Below, one piece after another: positions 1 to 10,213 of a stretch of 37,477 bases of DNA (position 1 is its first letter; each line of letters begins with the position of its first letter). The stretch is from NCBI GenBank assembly GCA_002812745.2, contig NCSJ02000390.1, forward strand, positions 1 to 37,477. Reading direction: 5' to 3'. This DNA comes from Scytalidium lignicola (Eukaryota; Ascomycota; Leotiomycetes). The notes under the pieces were generated by a model, which searched no databases, was not told the origin of the DNA, and saw nothing but the letters and a program-made list of their open reading frames with translations. The position numbers and the translations under genes were made by a program.

Positions 1-1120
1 ATACAAGTCTCATTCTTGGCCTCCCTTACTCCGTTGGTGATAATCTCATCAGCCCACATATTCCAAAGTCTCTTGAGGAATCTTCCTTACCCCCTGGAGA
101 ATTCTACTCTCTCAGTCTAGCCCTTCTGTCCAGTCGCATCATTGATCCCTCTCGTACTGGCCGACCTCGAATGCTAAATGGACTATAGATACACTGGATT
201 ATTGCTTACATTAGTTCTTCTTAGGAGTATCGAATCCTTGACTTCCAACACCTTCATAACGAGTTACACTTAGAATGTAGTACTCAAACGCTTGAACGCC
301 GATTAAAAGAAGCCGGCTACTTCAGATGTGTAGCATGCTAAAAGCCTTACCTTACACTTCTTCAAGCAAACAATTGAATAATCTAGGAGCTTGGGCATAT
401 CTTCTGGAAGAAAGAGTTTGAATGGAGAAGAGTATTATAGTCTGATGAAGTTACATTTTTAGTAGGTAAAAGGATAGTCAAGTAAAAAGTTACTCAGAAT
501 CTCTATAAGCATTTTTGCAAGAATTGTATTCAGCATCAATTCCACCGTGGTAGCACTACACCTGTGAATACTTAGGGGGCAATTGAACATGATTATAAGA
601 GTCCTCTACTATTTGTCAAAGGATCTGGCAAGAAAAGAGCATTAACGCAAATGGATTATCTCTTTCAAATCCTCATATCTCATATCAAGTCTATTTTAGA
701 GGATTTTGGAGCTTATATACATGCTCTAGGGCTAGAACCTTTGTTTATGGAGGATAGGAATCCTGCTCACGGCTACAAGTCAATTCACAATTGCTATGCT
801 TAGTATTGAACAAAGCATAAGATTATATTAATGTTACATCCTTCTACAAGCCTTGATATAAATCCTATTGAGAAGTGCTGGCGATGGATTAAGCAATCGC
901 TTCACAAGCAGCACAGACAACTTACTAATGAGGATAAAATGCGCCAGTTTGTGCTAGAGGAATGGGATAGAATCCCACAAAAATGGATTAATGAGTTGAT
1001 TGATAAGCAGGAGCATTGGGTTCATGTATTAGTAGAGCGTTGTGGGTGGGCAACCCCTAATTAAATTGATTATGGTGATGGTGATGCCCTGAAAAGCACA
1101 GACTTTTGATCCTAAGCTCG
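1..1120 (+). pseudogene. Tc1/mariner-type transposon remnant, transposase degenerate, 5' end outside window
   Basis: Read through its stops, the plus strand gives a Tc1/mariner (IS630 superfamily) DDE transposase. SDEVTF carries the first Asp (about 435-455), MEDRNPAHGYKS the second (about 748-785) and SLDINPIEKCWRW the third motif (about 850-890). The last 77 codons (831-1064) are open and end in ...WATPN. Earlier stops are mostly TAG where Gln or Trp is expected, which fits C-to-T and G-to-A damage. The 3' end at about 1086-1120 carries a terminal repeat related to the elements at 30688-31928 (shared core AAGTCTGT...TTTTCAGGG in reverse complement). The sequence just after it continues a copia LTR, so this element inserted into that LTR. 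It is inactive. Confidence 0.85.
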
Positions 1121-1171
1121 TTAAGCAATCAATACAATAGTGGTTCTGTATTCCTGCGTTTCCAGTCAACA
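1121..1171 (+). repeat. 3' end of a Ty1/copia-type LTR
   Basis: About 50 bp from TTAAGCAATCAATACAATAG to ...CCAGTCAACA match the 3' end of the LTR at 27190-27448 almost exactly. The rest of the LTR is missing on the left because the Tc1 remnant begins there. The terminal CA fits an LTR boundary. Confidence 0.7.
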
Positions 1172-2117
1172 TTATAAATAATTGTTTAACAAGAAAGTAA
1201 GTTTACCATGTTCATTTTCTATTATAATAAAGTATAATATACATCTTAAAAAGAAGAACTAAACCTTTTTATAATAATATTATTATAATTATCTTTATTT
1301 ATAATATTTCAAGAATTTTAGAAAAATTTTTTCAATATATTAACATGTTGTTAATAGAGGAATAATTATCGCATAACTTAATCTTGGCTTTACAGACTAT
1401 GCTATAAGTTCATAGCCCTCATCTCGTACAGGTGTTAAGTCTCGAAGGCTTATACTGTACCATTTACGATGAGAAGAAGGTGAGAAATTCACCTCCCGCG
1501 CCCAGATCGGGAAAGAAAAACATTAACTACCAAGCTTGTCCAATAAATTTCGCAGTAAAAACTCGTAGAATAATTCCGTGACACCTCTCTGCATGAATCA
1601 GTAAAGTGATATGATACTTCATCCTTATATCACGAAGCTGACAATCAATATAAGCCTTGTCCCCTAATTTCTTAATGTGAAGTGCTTGTTCAAATAACCA
1701 AAGGTTACATAAAACACGACTTATTCCTAATATTAATATTCCGAGCAAGTCTATTCTTAATATCAGTGCTCCAAGCAAGTTTACCCATGAGTTTTGAGCA
1801 AATCGACTCCCAAACGCTGATAACGGCATTCACAGACTGTGCGCTTACTCGTTACATACAAATTGGTAAGAAGAGCATTAATCCTCCTATGAAATGTGAG
1901 TTTTTTTTTTTTTGCAAAGATTGCAATTCTACGACTGTGCTTTGTTTGTAACTATATTAGTTATACTACTTTCTATATGTAGTCTTGCATTCCTGAAGGT
2001 GNTTTTTTTGTTCTTTCGCTATAGTTCGAGCGCATGTAAAAATAAATATAGTTTTGTGCGTTTGAGATTTTAAGCTAAGTTATTAAAAGATATTATACTA
2101 GAGTTACAGTACATAAA

Positions 2118-2142
2118 CACTGTAATTACTGGAATTACAGTG
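2118..2142. repeat. Short inverted repeat (hairpin)
   Basis: CACTGTAATT and AATTACAGTG form a perfect 10-bp stem around the 5-base loop ACTGG. A related perfect palindrome follows 18 bp downstream. Function unknown; it could be the end of a decayed element. Confidence 0.6.
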
Positions 2143-2160
2143 TACTACAGGTACTGCACT

Positions 2161-2176
2161 CACTATAATTATAGTG
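2161..2176. repeat. 16-bp perfect palindrome
   Basis: CACTATAATTATAGTG reads the same on both strands and resembles the stem at 2118-2142 (CACTRTAATT), so the two look like paired copies of one motif. Confidence 0.6.
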
Positions 2177-2439
2177 GTTGTAGTGTTCATTGCCTGTAAT
2201 AAGCGACATTCCTTCCGTTATCGGCGTTTAGGAGTCGATTTTGCAGAGGGAGGGAGTCGATTTAGCCATATTTAACGTGACCGTGGTCTTTAGCGTACTT
2301 CAGTATCTAGAAACCTTGTATTCTCCCTGCAGACATACTACCCGCCCTCCTTACATACTATCGGACGATACTACCATCAAAGAAAGCTAGCAAATTATCG
2401 CAAGGTCCTGTATAGCCGGGCCGGGTGGCAGTTCACAAG

Positions 2440-2672
2440 ATGAGCGGGTCATACACCACCTCGCCCACCCTACAACGACCATGGCCTCACAGTCCCCCCT
2501 CCACCGTCCGCACCTACTTCACCGCGGTCCTCCACCAGCTCCACGGCGTGCCCGAGCCCGAGGCGGCGAGGATTGCTGCTGCTTGGAAGCTGGGACGAGG
2601 ATCAGAGCTCGTATCCTATGACCTGCAGACGTTCCGCGACCTGTTCGGCAGCGAGGCCGGCATGTTGCTCTA
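2440..2672 (+). pseudogene. 5' fragment of a small fungal protein gene, cut by a transposon
   Basis: A strikingly GC-rich stretch encodes MSGSYTTSP...AGMLLY with natural codon use. An upstream ATG at 2425 is in frame, but 2440 gives the more plausible start. The product has a Pro-rich N-terminus and a likely helical segment (VPEPEAARIAAAWKLGRG); I do not recognise the family with certainty. Homology of any kind stops at 2671-2672 (TA), where the Tc1/mariner remnant begins, and base composition drops abruptly there. The fragment codes for about 77 residues and probably lost its C-terminal end. Confidence 0.5.
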
Positions 2673-3340
2673 CTGTGGTGTTTGGATAAATAATTCGCAA
2701 CCCTGTCACTCCACACAGCTAATGCTAAAATGGACTAAACTATTGCTGCTCTGTTCCTAATATTTTGTATGGTAACCTTCAGCGTCAATAATAGCCTAAT
2801 ATCTCTGGGGTATGCTTTTAATCAAATCTAATATATCTGATTTTGCAATTGAATCCCAGGCTTCCTGGACTTGTTCTTTGAGCTTTGGATATAATCTGTG
2901 AATTATTCCTCACTTGTTTTATATATAATCCTTCATCTAATTCTATACTATCTTGATTAGATTCAGATTAAGGAAGTTTGCTAACTATTTAATTATTAAA
3001 ATCCTTTGTTGTTTTAACTCTTCCTAAGTTGATTTGGCTACATAACCTCTTATGTTATCTTGTATTAAAACCAAATTTTTCCCTTGTATATAAAAATCAA
3101 TTACTAGAATTGTATACTCTTGATAATTGTCTTGATTAATTAAACCTTAATCTTTCTCCTAAAAGAAGTTTAGTCCTTTGTTGTATTTCCTTAAAATACA
3201 ACTCTAAAACATCTACCTAATTTGACGTTGTACTTTAAGCTCTACAATCTTTATATAAAGCTTCNTTTTTTACATTGTATAACCTTAACCTTTTTATGCT
3301 TTCTTAGTTATACTCAAGTTTCATCTGTTTAAAGGATTAT
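2673..3340 (-). pseudogene. Second Tc1/mariner-type transposase remnant
   Basis: On the minus strand, read through stops, this gives a C-terminal DDE transposase. LVLIQDNIRGYVAKST holds the second Asp (about 3015-3060), RLYPKLKEQVQEAWDSI follows (about 2850-2905), and the end is ...AIIDAEGYHTKY at about 2757. This C-terminus differs from the element at 1-1120, so it is another Tc1-type family. The terminal sequence GTGTTTGGATAAATAATTCG lies just inside 2673. No right terminal repeat was found; AT-rich sequence to about 3700 may hold the eroded N-terminal part. Stops and AT bias fit RIP. Confidence 0.75.
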
Positions 3341-3952
3341 AAACTATTAGTCTTCTGTCTAATTAAGATGTTTTATAACCTATTATAAGTGTTTTTGTAC
3401 ATTGTCTAAGCTGAGTTGAGGCTTTTTAAGTGTTGACTGTTGTAAAAACCCTTCTAATTTAAAGGTTGTAACAATAGTATATACTTTGCAATTCCAACTT
3501 AAAATTATAAGTATTTTATATTACTTTACATGTCTGTTTACTATTGAAAAACATACTTATTCAATTAGTAGTTTTCTTTTAGAAGAACTAAGAAATAAAC
3601 AATACTTAAATTTAACTTTTTAAGGAGTAAGACAATAAGTTAAAGTATATTTAATTTAACTTAAAATAATGTTTAATTAAAGTATAATATCATTTTTAGT
3701 CTATCTTCCTTAAAAGAATAAAGTCTGGATTTTGAGTCTGATCATGCGTACAATCTGCACACTTAATTTTAAGGATCAGGACTGCTCATGTCTTTTCCTC
3801 ATTATCAAAGCTCTCAGACAAGGATAAATATAAGTTGTCGTAGTTTATGTTCAGTGAAGATAGTTGCTTAAGAAATTATATAGGGACTATCTTAAGGCAG
3901 TATGAACGGCCCAATTTATGGTTGGCCCAGAGCTGTTGTGGCGAATGTGCTA
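3341..3952. other. AT-rich sequence grading into a more balanced flank of the Fot1 element
   Basis: No gene recognised. 3341-3720 is AT-rich and may be the unrecognisable end of the preceding transposon. 3723-3950 has ordinary composition and is the left flank of the Fot1/pogo insertion. It does not continue the copia sequence found on the right flank, so the locus was rearranged or the insertion marks an older junction. Confidence 0.4.
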
Positions 3953-3997
3953 ACGTAAATCCTCGTCTACCGGGCCACCCCACCGACCGGGCCACTT
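3953..3997 (+). repeat. Left terminal inverted repeat of the Fot1/pogo element
   Basis: 45 bp identical in reverse complement to 5796-5840. It contains two spaced GGGCCAC words that could serve as transposase binding repeats (inference). Confidence 0.9.
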
Positions 3998-4068
3998 TCC
4001 ATCGCAATCATCAATTCTATCAACACCACCAACTTCAGCTACTTATTTCTCCACCAAAACACGTTCTA

Positions 4069-5733
4069 ATGGCCAGAATTTTGGATGCTAGTCAAGAAGG
4101 AAGGATTGCTCTTGCTATAAACGCGTTAAAAAATGGTCAAATCAAATCAATTCGATCTGCAGCGCGTAATTTCGATGTACCTCGCAATACATTGAATGTA
4201 CGATTCCATGGAAGGGTTCAAAAAGGAACCACATACACCAAATCCTTCAAATTGACTCAATTCGAAGAGGAATCATTAGTACAATGGATTATATCTATGG
4301 GCAAACGAGGAATGCCTCCTAGACCTTCACAAGTGCATTCTATGGCCAATAGTTTGATTTCTAAGCGTGGTGAACCTACTCCTCCTTCACTTATAGGCAA
4401 AAACTGGATTCAACGATTTTTAAGCCGTTATGCTGAATTGACTACTAAATATATTCGCAAATATAGCTATCAGCGAGCTAAATGTGAAGATTCAAAGCTT
4501 ATTCAACAATGGTTCAACCAATTCCTTGAAATCAAAGCTCAATATGGAATCCTAGACGAGGACATCTACAACTTCGATGAAACAGGCTTTGCAATAGGTA
4601 CAATTACTACTACTAAAGTAGTTATAGCCTCTGATTGCTTTGGTAAACCTCTATTACTACAACCTGGAAATCACGAATAGGTTACTGTCATTGAATCAAT
4701 CAATGCTTCTGGATGGGCTTTACCACCTTTAATCATCTTCAAAGGAAAACACCATCAATTAGCCTTGACCAATCTATTACCTGAAGGTTGGAGAGATGAA
4801 CGGAGTAATAATGAATGGACAGACAATCGAATTGGCCTTGAATGGCTTGAGAAAACCTTCGAACCTGCTACTAAGGACAAAATTAAAGGTCAATATCGCA
4901 TGTTAGTCCTTGATGGCTATAGTAACTATGTAGCACCTGAATTTGACTTATTTTACTCTGCACACAAGATTATTCCAATTTGCATGCCTCCTCATTCATC
5001 TCATCTTCTTCAGCCACTCGATGTGACTTGTTTTTCAGTTCTCAAGCGCATGTATGGTACTCAAATTGAGAATAAAATGCAGGGTAGAATTCAGCATATT
5101 GACAAGGAGGATTTCCTGGAGTTATATCCAATTGTACGCTAGCAAACCTTCAAATCAACAACTATTCAGAATGGATTTGCAATTACTGGATTAGTTCCAT
5201 ATGATCCAGAGCATGTACTAGCCAAATTGCATGTTCAAGTTGACAAAACACCTACACCTCCAAGGAGTAGTCACAGTAGCAATTCCAGAGCACAATGAGT
5301 TCCAGAGACACCTCATAACCCTATTCAATTGCAATTACAATCTCAGACCATTCAACAATTACTCAGAGAGCAAAATAACCCTCCTACTCCTACCAAAACA
5401 GCTTTGAAGCAACTAGTCAAAGGTTGTGAGCTAGCTATGCATAATGCAGTATTTTTAGCAAAAGAGATCGAAGAATTAAAAGCTGTAAATGCTTCCATGC
5501 AACGAAAACTACGAAGATCTAGAAAGCAATTAGTTTATACAGGCTCCTTAACAAGGCAAGAGGCTCAGGAATTAGCTCAATCAAGTGCTACAGTACAAAA
5601 TGTAATACAGGTCACCAATTCTTCAATATCCACTGATGCTTTACCAGCACCACTACGACGGCCACCAACGTGCTCAGGGTGTAATATTTCAGGTTATAAA
5701 ATTACTCATTGTCCTCAATTAGCTAGTCACTGA
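4069..5733 (+). pseudogene. Fot1/pogo transposase, three in-frame stops
   Basis: A single frame of 554 codons from ATG 4069. Order: N-terminal psq-like helix-turn-helix (about residues 15-50, SIRSAARNFDVPRNTL), CENP-B-type DNA-binding domain (about 65-130, ending NWIQRFLSRY), then a DDE_1 catalytic domain. Catalytic Asp candidates are D170 (NFDETGF), D282 (LVLDGY) and D318 (LQPLDV), spaced as DD35D. A C-terminal coiled region precedes a zinc knuckle C535-C538-Y543-C548, in which the usual His is Tyr. Stops at 4678 (TAG), 5140 (TAG) and 5296 (TGA) interrupt it; each fits a C-to-T change from CAG or CGA. It is non-functional as read but close to intact, so transposition would need another copy. 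Confidence 0.9.
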
Positions 5734-5795
5734 ATTTATTTGATTATTTGTTGTTGTTAGTTAAATATTTGGTTTTGAAGGTTGAGGTGGAGGGG

Positions 5796-5840
5796 AAGTG
5801 GCCCGGTCGGTGGGGTGGCCCGGTAGACGAGGATTTACGT
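5796..5840 (-). repeat. Right terminal inverted repeat of the Fot1/pogo element
   Basis: Perfect reverse complement of 3953-3997, followed by TA at 5841-5842. Confidence 0.9.
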
Positions 5841-5842
5841 TA

Positions 5843-6442
5843 AACTGAAATAAGTTTCTCGTTGTTAATAATTAAAGCTTAACTTCAAATTAACTAAGAT
5901 TAGCTTTTTTCCTCTTTAATTCAATTTTAATATCTTTTTCAATTAATGTTTAAGTATTTTTATTTATATTTATGTTGACGACTTTCTAGTTATTAGTCTT
6001 AGAGGTTTTTAATTTGATAAGGTTAAGTTAATTCTTTATGATTTATTTAAAATAATTAATATAAGANTTTTTATTTTGGTTTTTAAAAGTGTATATTATA
6101 TAAGATTAAAAGAAATATATTATTTTACTCATTTAAGATAAGTATGTTAAGAAGATTCTTGATCAATTTGAGTATAACAATATTAAACTTTACTTTACTT
6201 TATTTAAGGTAAATGTAACTAAATTTATAGTCAAATACAATAGTATAATTACTTTTTAAGATGTATAGTTTTACTTTGAAAAAGTTAGTTTTGTTATGTA
6301 TTTCATAATATAAATGTATTTTGATCTGTTTTTTTTTAGTCTCTTAACTTTTACAATTCTTTCAAAATCCATTTCCATAATACTTGAAGTTAGTTAAACA
6401 AGTCTTTTAGTATTTTTAAGGTATTTAAGATGTTAGCATTAT
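5843..6442 (+). pseudogene. Ty1/copia reverse transcriptase fragment (copy C), eroded
   Basis: Aligns by eye along its length with copia copy A (about 22495-23095). The first bases correspond to the YKLKQ motif of copia reverse transcriptase, and the end corresponds to the segment before RNase H (LVKQVF...). Differences from copy A are mostly C/T or G/A, and stops are frequent. It is interrupted at 6443 by a MITE. One N near 6066 sits beside a T-run. Confidence 0.7.
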
Positions 6443-6906
6443 TAGACTGGCTGGACCGTTGCATTGGACCGTGGTCTGGACCAGACCGTGAGGTTTTTAC
6501 GGACCGTTTCAGACCGTGGTCTGAGCAATTTAAATTGTGAGGACCGTTTTCAGACCGTAGACTGTACAGTCCAGACCGTGAGGACTACAGTCTGGTCTAG
6601 CTTAAAAAATGGGGACTGTATATTAATGTCAGACTGTACTCAGACTGTGCTCAGACCATGTAGTCTAAATGTTATTATATTTAGTATATTTTTGTATTAT
6701 TTAAGTAATATTAGTGAATTACAGTCTTGCTTCATTTAAATCAGACCGTAGTCTGGTCTGGCTCAAAAAATGAGGACTGTTCTACGGTCTGGTCCAGACC
6801 GGACTGTAAGGCCACGGTCTCGCTCAATTTTTTGCGGACGAGACCGTGTGGCTTACGGTCTCGTCCGGACCAGACCACGGTCCAATGCAACGGTCCGGCC
6901 AGTCTA
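6443..6906. mobile_element. hAT-like non-autonomous element (MITE), copy 1
   Basis: Ends are inverted repeats: left TAGACTGGCTGGACCGTTGC, right in reverse complement TAGACTGGCCGGACCGTTGC, and the match continues through TTGGACCGTGGTCTGG. The interior is packed with CAGACCGT / ACGGTCTG words in both orientations, the subterminal repeats typical of hAT elements. No convincing reading frame. The 8 bases on each side (agcattat and gttaagaa) do not match, so the expected target duplication is missing here, unlike copy 3. The GC-richer interior stands out from its AT-rich surroundings. Confidence 0.75.
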
Positions 6907-7479
6907 GTTAAGAACCTGAAAGCAAATCCTTAAAGTTACATTGTAATAATAGAGGAGACTTACTTAGTTATCCTTAAAGTAGTAAAGTTATATACTTACT
7001 TGTATATTAACATTGTTAAAAGGAGAAGAACTCTTCAAGAATTAGTTTATATAATATATACCTTCTTATTCTCCTACATCTTAATATTAATTTACTGTTT
7101 AAGATTAACCATCTTTAATCCTTAACATTAGATTATAAGAAGTATTTGAAAATTGTAATATTAGTTGTTCTTCACCTTTGTTCAAGTTAATTTCTGGTTA
7201 ACTTTCTTTTATAAGTAAACTTTAATCTTTATACACTTTTTTTATTTTTTCTTTTTATTTTTAAGGTTACTTAATTATTAATATATATAACTTTATCTCC
7301 TCTTCTTTGAAGAATTAGACTAAGCTTAACTTGTTTAATATTAATGTTATCCTTAGTTGATGTAAAAAGTTATTAAGAAGATTTAACGAAAATTAACATA
7401 AGTAAAAGTATATATCATTATAAGTTATAAAATTGTTCAAAGGTTTTTAATTTAGAGTATAAGTTAATAAGTTAATAAT
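6907..7479. other. AT-rich, no feature recognised
   Basis: Very AT-rich, no coding signal. It may be the eroded 3' flank of the reverse-strand chromodomain/AT-hook unit that follows. Confidence 0.4.
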
Positions 7480-7900
7480 GCTTATATATTATAATATAAG
7501 TTATTTCCAAAGGATTAATTAACTTTGACTTTTAAGGTTATTCTTGTTACTTCTTTGGTTTTGCCTTTGTTTTATTTGTTTTTATCTTCTGTTTTCACCT
7601 TAAACAACTTCTTTCTCTGTATTTCTTAAACTCTTAAACTATAAAGTACTTTAGTTTTATAATTCCTTTTAAGTTTACTTAATAGTTTTAATACTTTAAC
7701 TTTATATTTTNCTTTTAAGTCCTTTTTTACTTATATACTTTTTATAAGCAAGAGCAGTTTATTTAAATAAAGGTAATGGCTTATCCTTATTAAATTGTCA
7801 ATGCTAGCTTATTAAAGCTTAGTAAGCAGAATTTTATAAGAGAACATTTTTAAGGTATACTTAAATAAGTTAATTATAATAAAAANTAAGAATTAAGTAT
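7480..7900 (-). pseudogene. RIP-eroded copy of the chromodomain/AT-hook unit
   Basis: The reverse complement of 7500-7625 matches 28229-28345 almost base for base, with changes of G to A or C to T. It still reads AKPKK followed by degenerate basic residues where the other copy has the AT-hook. Upstream (7625-7900) continues with weaker similarity to the chromodomain part (LLSKLKRNYK against KELLRKFLTRCQ). Orientation is opposite to the copy at 27928-28383. Ns at 7711 and 7886 sit in homopolymer runs. Confidence 0.6.
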
Positions 7901-8352
7901 ATTTATAAGGTTAAAAAGCAAAGGTATAAGATTAAGATGAAGACTAGGTTTTAACTATATTAACTTTTTTTATAAGTACTAACAAATTATTATTATAGTT
8001 ATCTATTAATTATCCATTAATAAAGGTTTATTTTTGTCTATTATCTTAGACTTAATGTAATAGTCTTGATGAACATGTTAAGGTAAACTGATTTAAAGAG
8101 ATAAAGCTTAATAAAATGTAGATAATTAGTTAGATTATAAGAGGAGGAAAGGGTAATTATTAAAAAGATATCTTTGAATTTGATTTAGTATAATACCTTT
8201 TTATAAGTTACTTAATTAATAGGATTATGAAGGTGTAAAGTACATTTTGCAAAGATATGTGTATATTCTGAGTTATATAGAAAAACCTTTATTATATTAT
8301 AATGCAACCGCGGCTTCGTATCTCACGCCCTCAATACTTTATCTCACGTTTT
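7901..8352. other. AT-rich flank, no feature recognised
   Basis: Strong AT bias up to about 8300, then a sharp return to ordinary composition at the dehydrogenase pseudogene. Nothing recognisable. Confidence 0.4.
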
Positions 8353-9388
8353 TCACACCCCATTTGCTACCCACTTCGACTCGCAATACTCCTACAGCTT
8401 CTTAGGATAACTAAGACCACCCTTATCCTCATCTGTCATAGCATTAATGATGTCTTTCCTCGGAGAATCCTTATCTTCGTGAAGCCTGCCCCAAGGAATT
8501 ATATAAGCGCCATTATTGGCTAATGATATATCAGGTGAGAAAGCAGTGTACAGATTTGTGTAGGCTCTGTATACAAGATTGTTGAGAAGCATATTTATGA
8601 AGAATTAAGTAACAGTAAGAATGCTAGCATACATATTTGTTTTTAAGCCACTTGGATTCTGTGTAATACTGATAATACCATCCTTCCCATATCTCTTTGC
8701 AAATTCATGACCAATCATCCAATTGCCAACTTTGGAGATTGCATAGTTCTTGGTGAGATCTGGATATCCTTGATCCAAGAGCGCAAGATCAATACTGTTA
8801 GATAGAGTAATGCCTTCAGCCAAGAAGCTAGAAGTCCAGATCACACGAGCGAAAGCTTCATCCATGGAGGCAGCTTTGAGTTAGGGAATAAGGAGGTTGG
8901 TAAACAGAAGAGGCATGACGACGTGAATACCAAACATCACATCAAGACCTTAGGCTATTTTAACACCAATTGTAGTGTTTCGAGTGCTGATACTTGCGTT
9001 GTTCTAGAGGATGTTAAGTTTGGTCTCTTGCTTGGCGAATTCTTCTACAGCTGCTTTGACAGACCAAAGATCATTCAGATCAAGCTGGAGGAATTTGACT
9101 TTCCCTGGAGTCTGCAAGGCTAAGGTCGTTACTTCAAGCTCGGCGATGGCCTTTTCTGCCTTCTCCTACATAGGTTTGTAAGCTTATATCGTATATCACT
9201 TTGAGATTTGGGGACATACCTTAGATCGTGATGCCATGTATCAGCTTGGTCAAGGCATATCTAACGCTTGTATTTCCTCCTATGACGATGAAGACCTTGC
9301 CCTTCTGGGCTAGAACGTCTTTGTCTGTGAATTTGGCCGCCGGGGGGAACCATTACTGTCTCAAGTTGTGCAAAGTTGCGAATGTCAT
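8353..9388 (-). pseudogene. Short-chain dehydrogenase/reductase (SDR) pseudogene
   Basis: Read through stops, the minus strand gives a classical fungal SDR of the retinol-dehydrogenase-like type, an NAD(P)-dependent oxidoreductase of unknown substrate. The order is a Rossmann glycine motif region (VFIVIGGNTSVRYALTK, about 9300), LDLNDLWSVKAAVEEF, NNAS (the NNAG motif), VIWTSS with the catalytic Ser, YAISK (the YxxxK pair) at about 8720-8740, and a C-terminal NNGAYIIPWGRL block. A probable intron lies near 9160-9220 (GTATGT...TGTAG on the minus strand). In-frame stops occur at least before WFPP, after LNIL, after VKIA, after LLIP, after SILTVT and after PKKL; many fit Trp or Gln codons changed by transition. 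Downstream of the first 80 residues the protein is otherwise complete. Confidence 0.8.
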
Positions 9389-10213
9389 AATGGTGGCGTG
9401 GCTTTCACAATGCACTTTGATATTTTTCTTTTCTTGTCTGCTGCTTGCAATTTTCGTGCTTCAACGTAGGGCATTGAGGAAGCTCAGGCAGGAGGAGTAC
9501 ATATAATATATATAAAGCTATTCAATCCGAGTCGGATTATCGGCAGGGGCCTTCGTCCCGGGTCGGGGCCTCTCCAAGCGACCGAACCAGTTCATTATTA
9601 ACTTACTGGTTGTCACCTGCTGACGTTGCATGCAGGCACGACGCACCACCCCCTACGCTTCCGCCTTATCGGCGGAAAATCTCACCAGGTAGCGGGCGAT
9701 TCCCACTTTCTAAAAAACCATAAATTTTCGCTTCACTTCCCAGCGTCAGCACTAGCCCATAGGAGGCTAGCACGGGATTACAGTAAGAGCCCCTGATCAT
9801 CACTAAGAGTGAGGTCACAGAACGTAGAACGGTGCGCATCTTCCGTGACGGGGTAGCCTTGACTGTATAAGGTTTGTCAGTCTCTTTAAGCCTTAAACTG
9901 TTACATGTTTTAGTGTGTCCTACATTGACCTCGGTGACATCGTTAATATAACCAGGATTCATGAATATGTTTATTTGTGATATATTTTCACACGAAATAC
10001 ATGTAAATATGTCTAACCTTGAGCATCAATACTAGCCTGTGATGGCGGGTACAAAACGGAAGGATTCTATGAGAGGCGATTCCGTCTAAAAGCCCTTCAA
10101 GCGGAAAAAAAAGCCTTAGTGTAAGAGACAATCTTATGTATATCAACAATTGTATATATACCAGTGATCATATATTATTATTGAAGCCGGTTCCATGCTT
10201 TGATATGCGTAGT
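9389..10213. other. Gene-poor stretch of ordinary composition
   Basis: About 9530-9970 is GC-richer than the flanks and has a 98-codon minus-strand frame (9666-9962) without recognisable domains. I do not call it a gene. It might be the SDR promoter region or an old repeat. Nothing else seen. Confidence 0.35.

Larger units (their letters stand above)
1172..2439. other. Non-coding, AT-rich; no gene recognised
   Basis: No supported gene. About 1172-1380 is extremely AT-rich, 1380-1510 is more balanced, and 1527-1951 has short opposing frames of low complexity without recognisable domains. A single N beside a T-run lies near 2002. The only structure I see is the palindrome pair at 2118-2176. 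Confidence 0.5.
3953..5840 (+). mobile_element. Fot1/pogo-family DNA transposon, complete
   Basis: 1888 bp bounded by 45-bp perfect terminal inverted repeats (3953-3997 and 5796-5840; outer bases ACGTAAATCC) and flanked by the TA target duplication (3951-3952, 5841-5842) typical of Tc1/mariner/pogo elements. Inside is one long frame for a DDE transposase. Unlike its surroundings it keeps normal base composition, and the terminal repeats carry no mutation, so it arrived later than its AT-rich neighbours. The right flank is a copia fragment. Confidence 0.93.

Noticed and set aside
1527..1951. Opposing 100- and 89-codon frames
   Set aside because: Overlapping on both strands, low complexity and without recognisable domains; one includes a T-run coding poly-Phe.
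6464..6933. Two plus-strand open frames of 91 and 68 codons
   Set aside because: They lie within the MITE of CAGACCGT words and their residues simply repeat that motif (RTVSDRGL, DQTVRFL). No protein signal.
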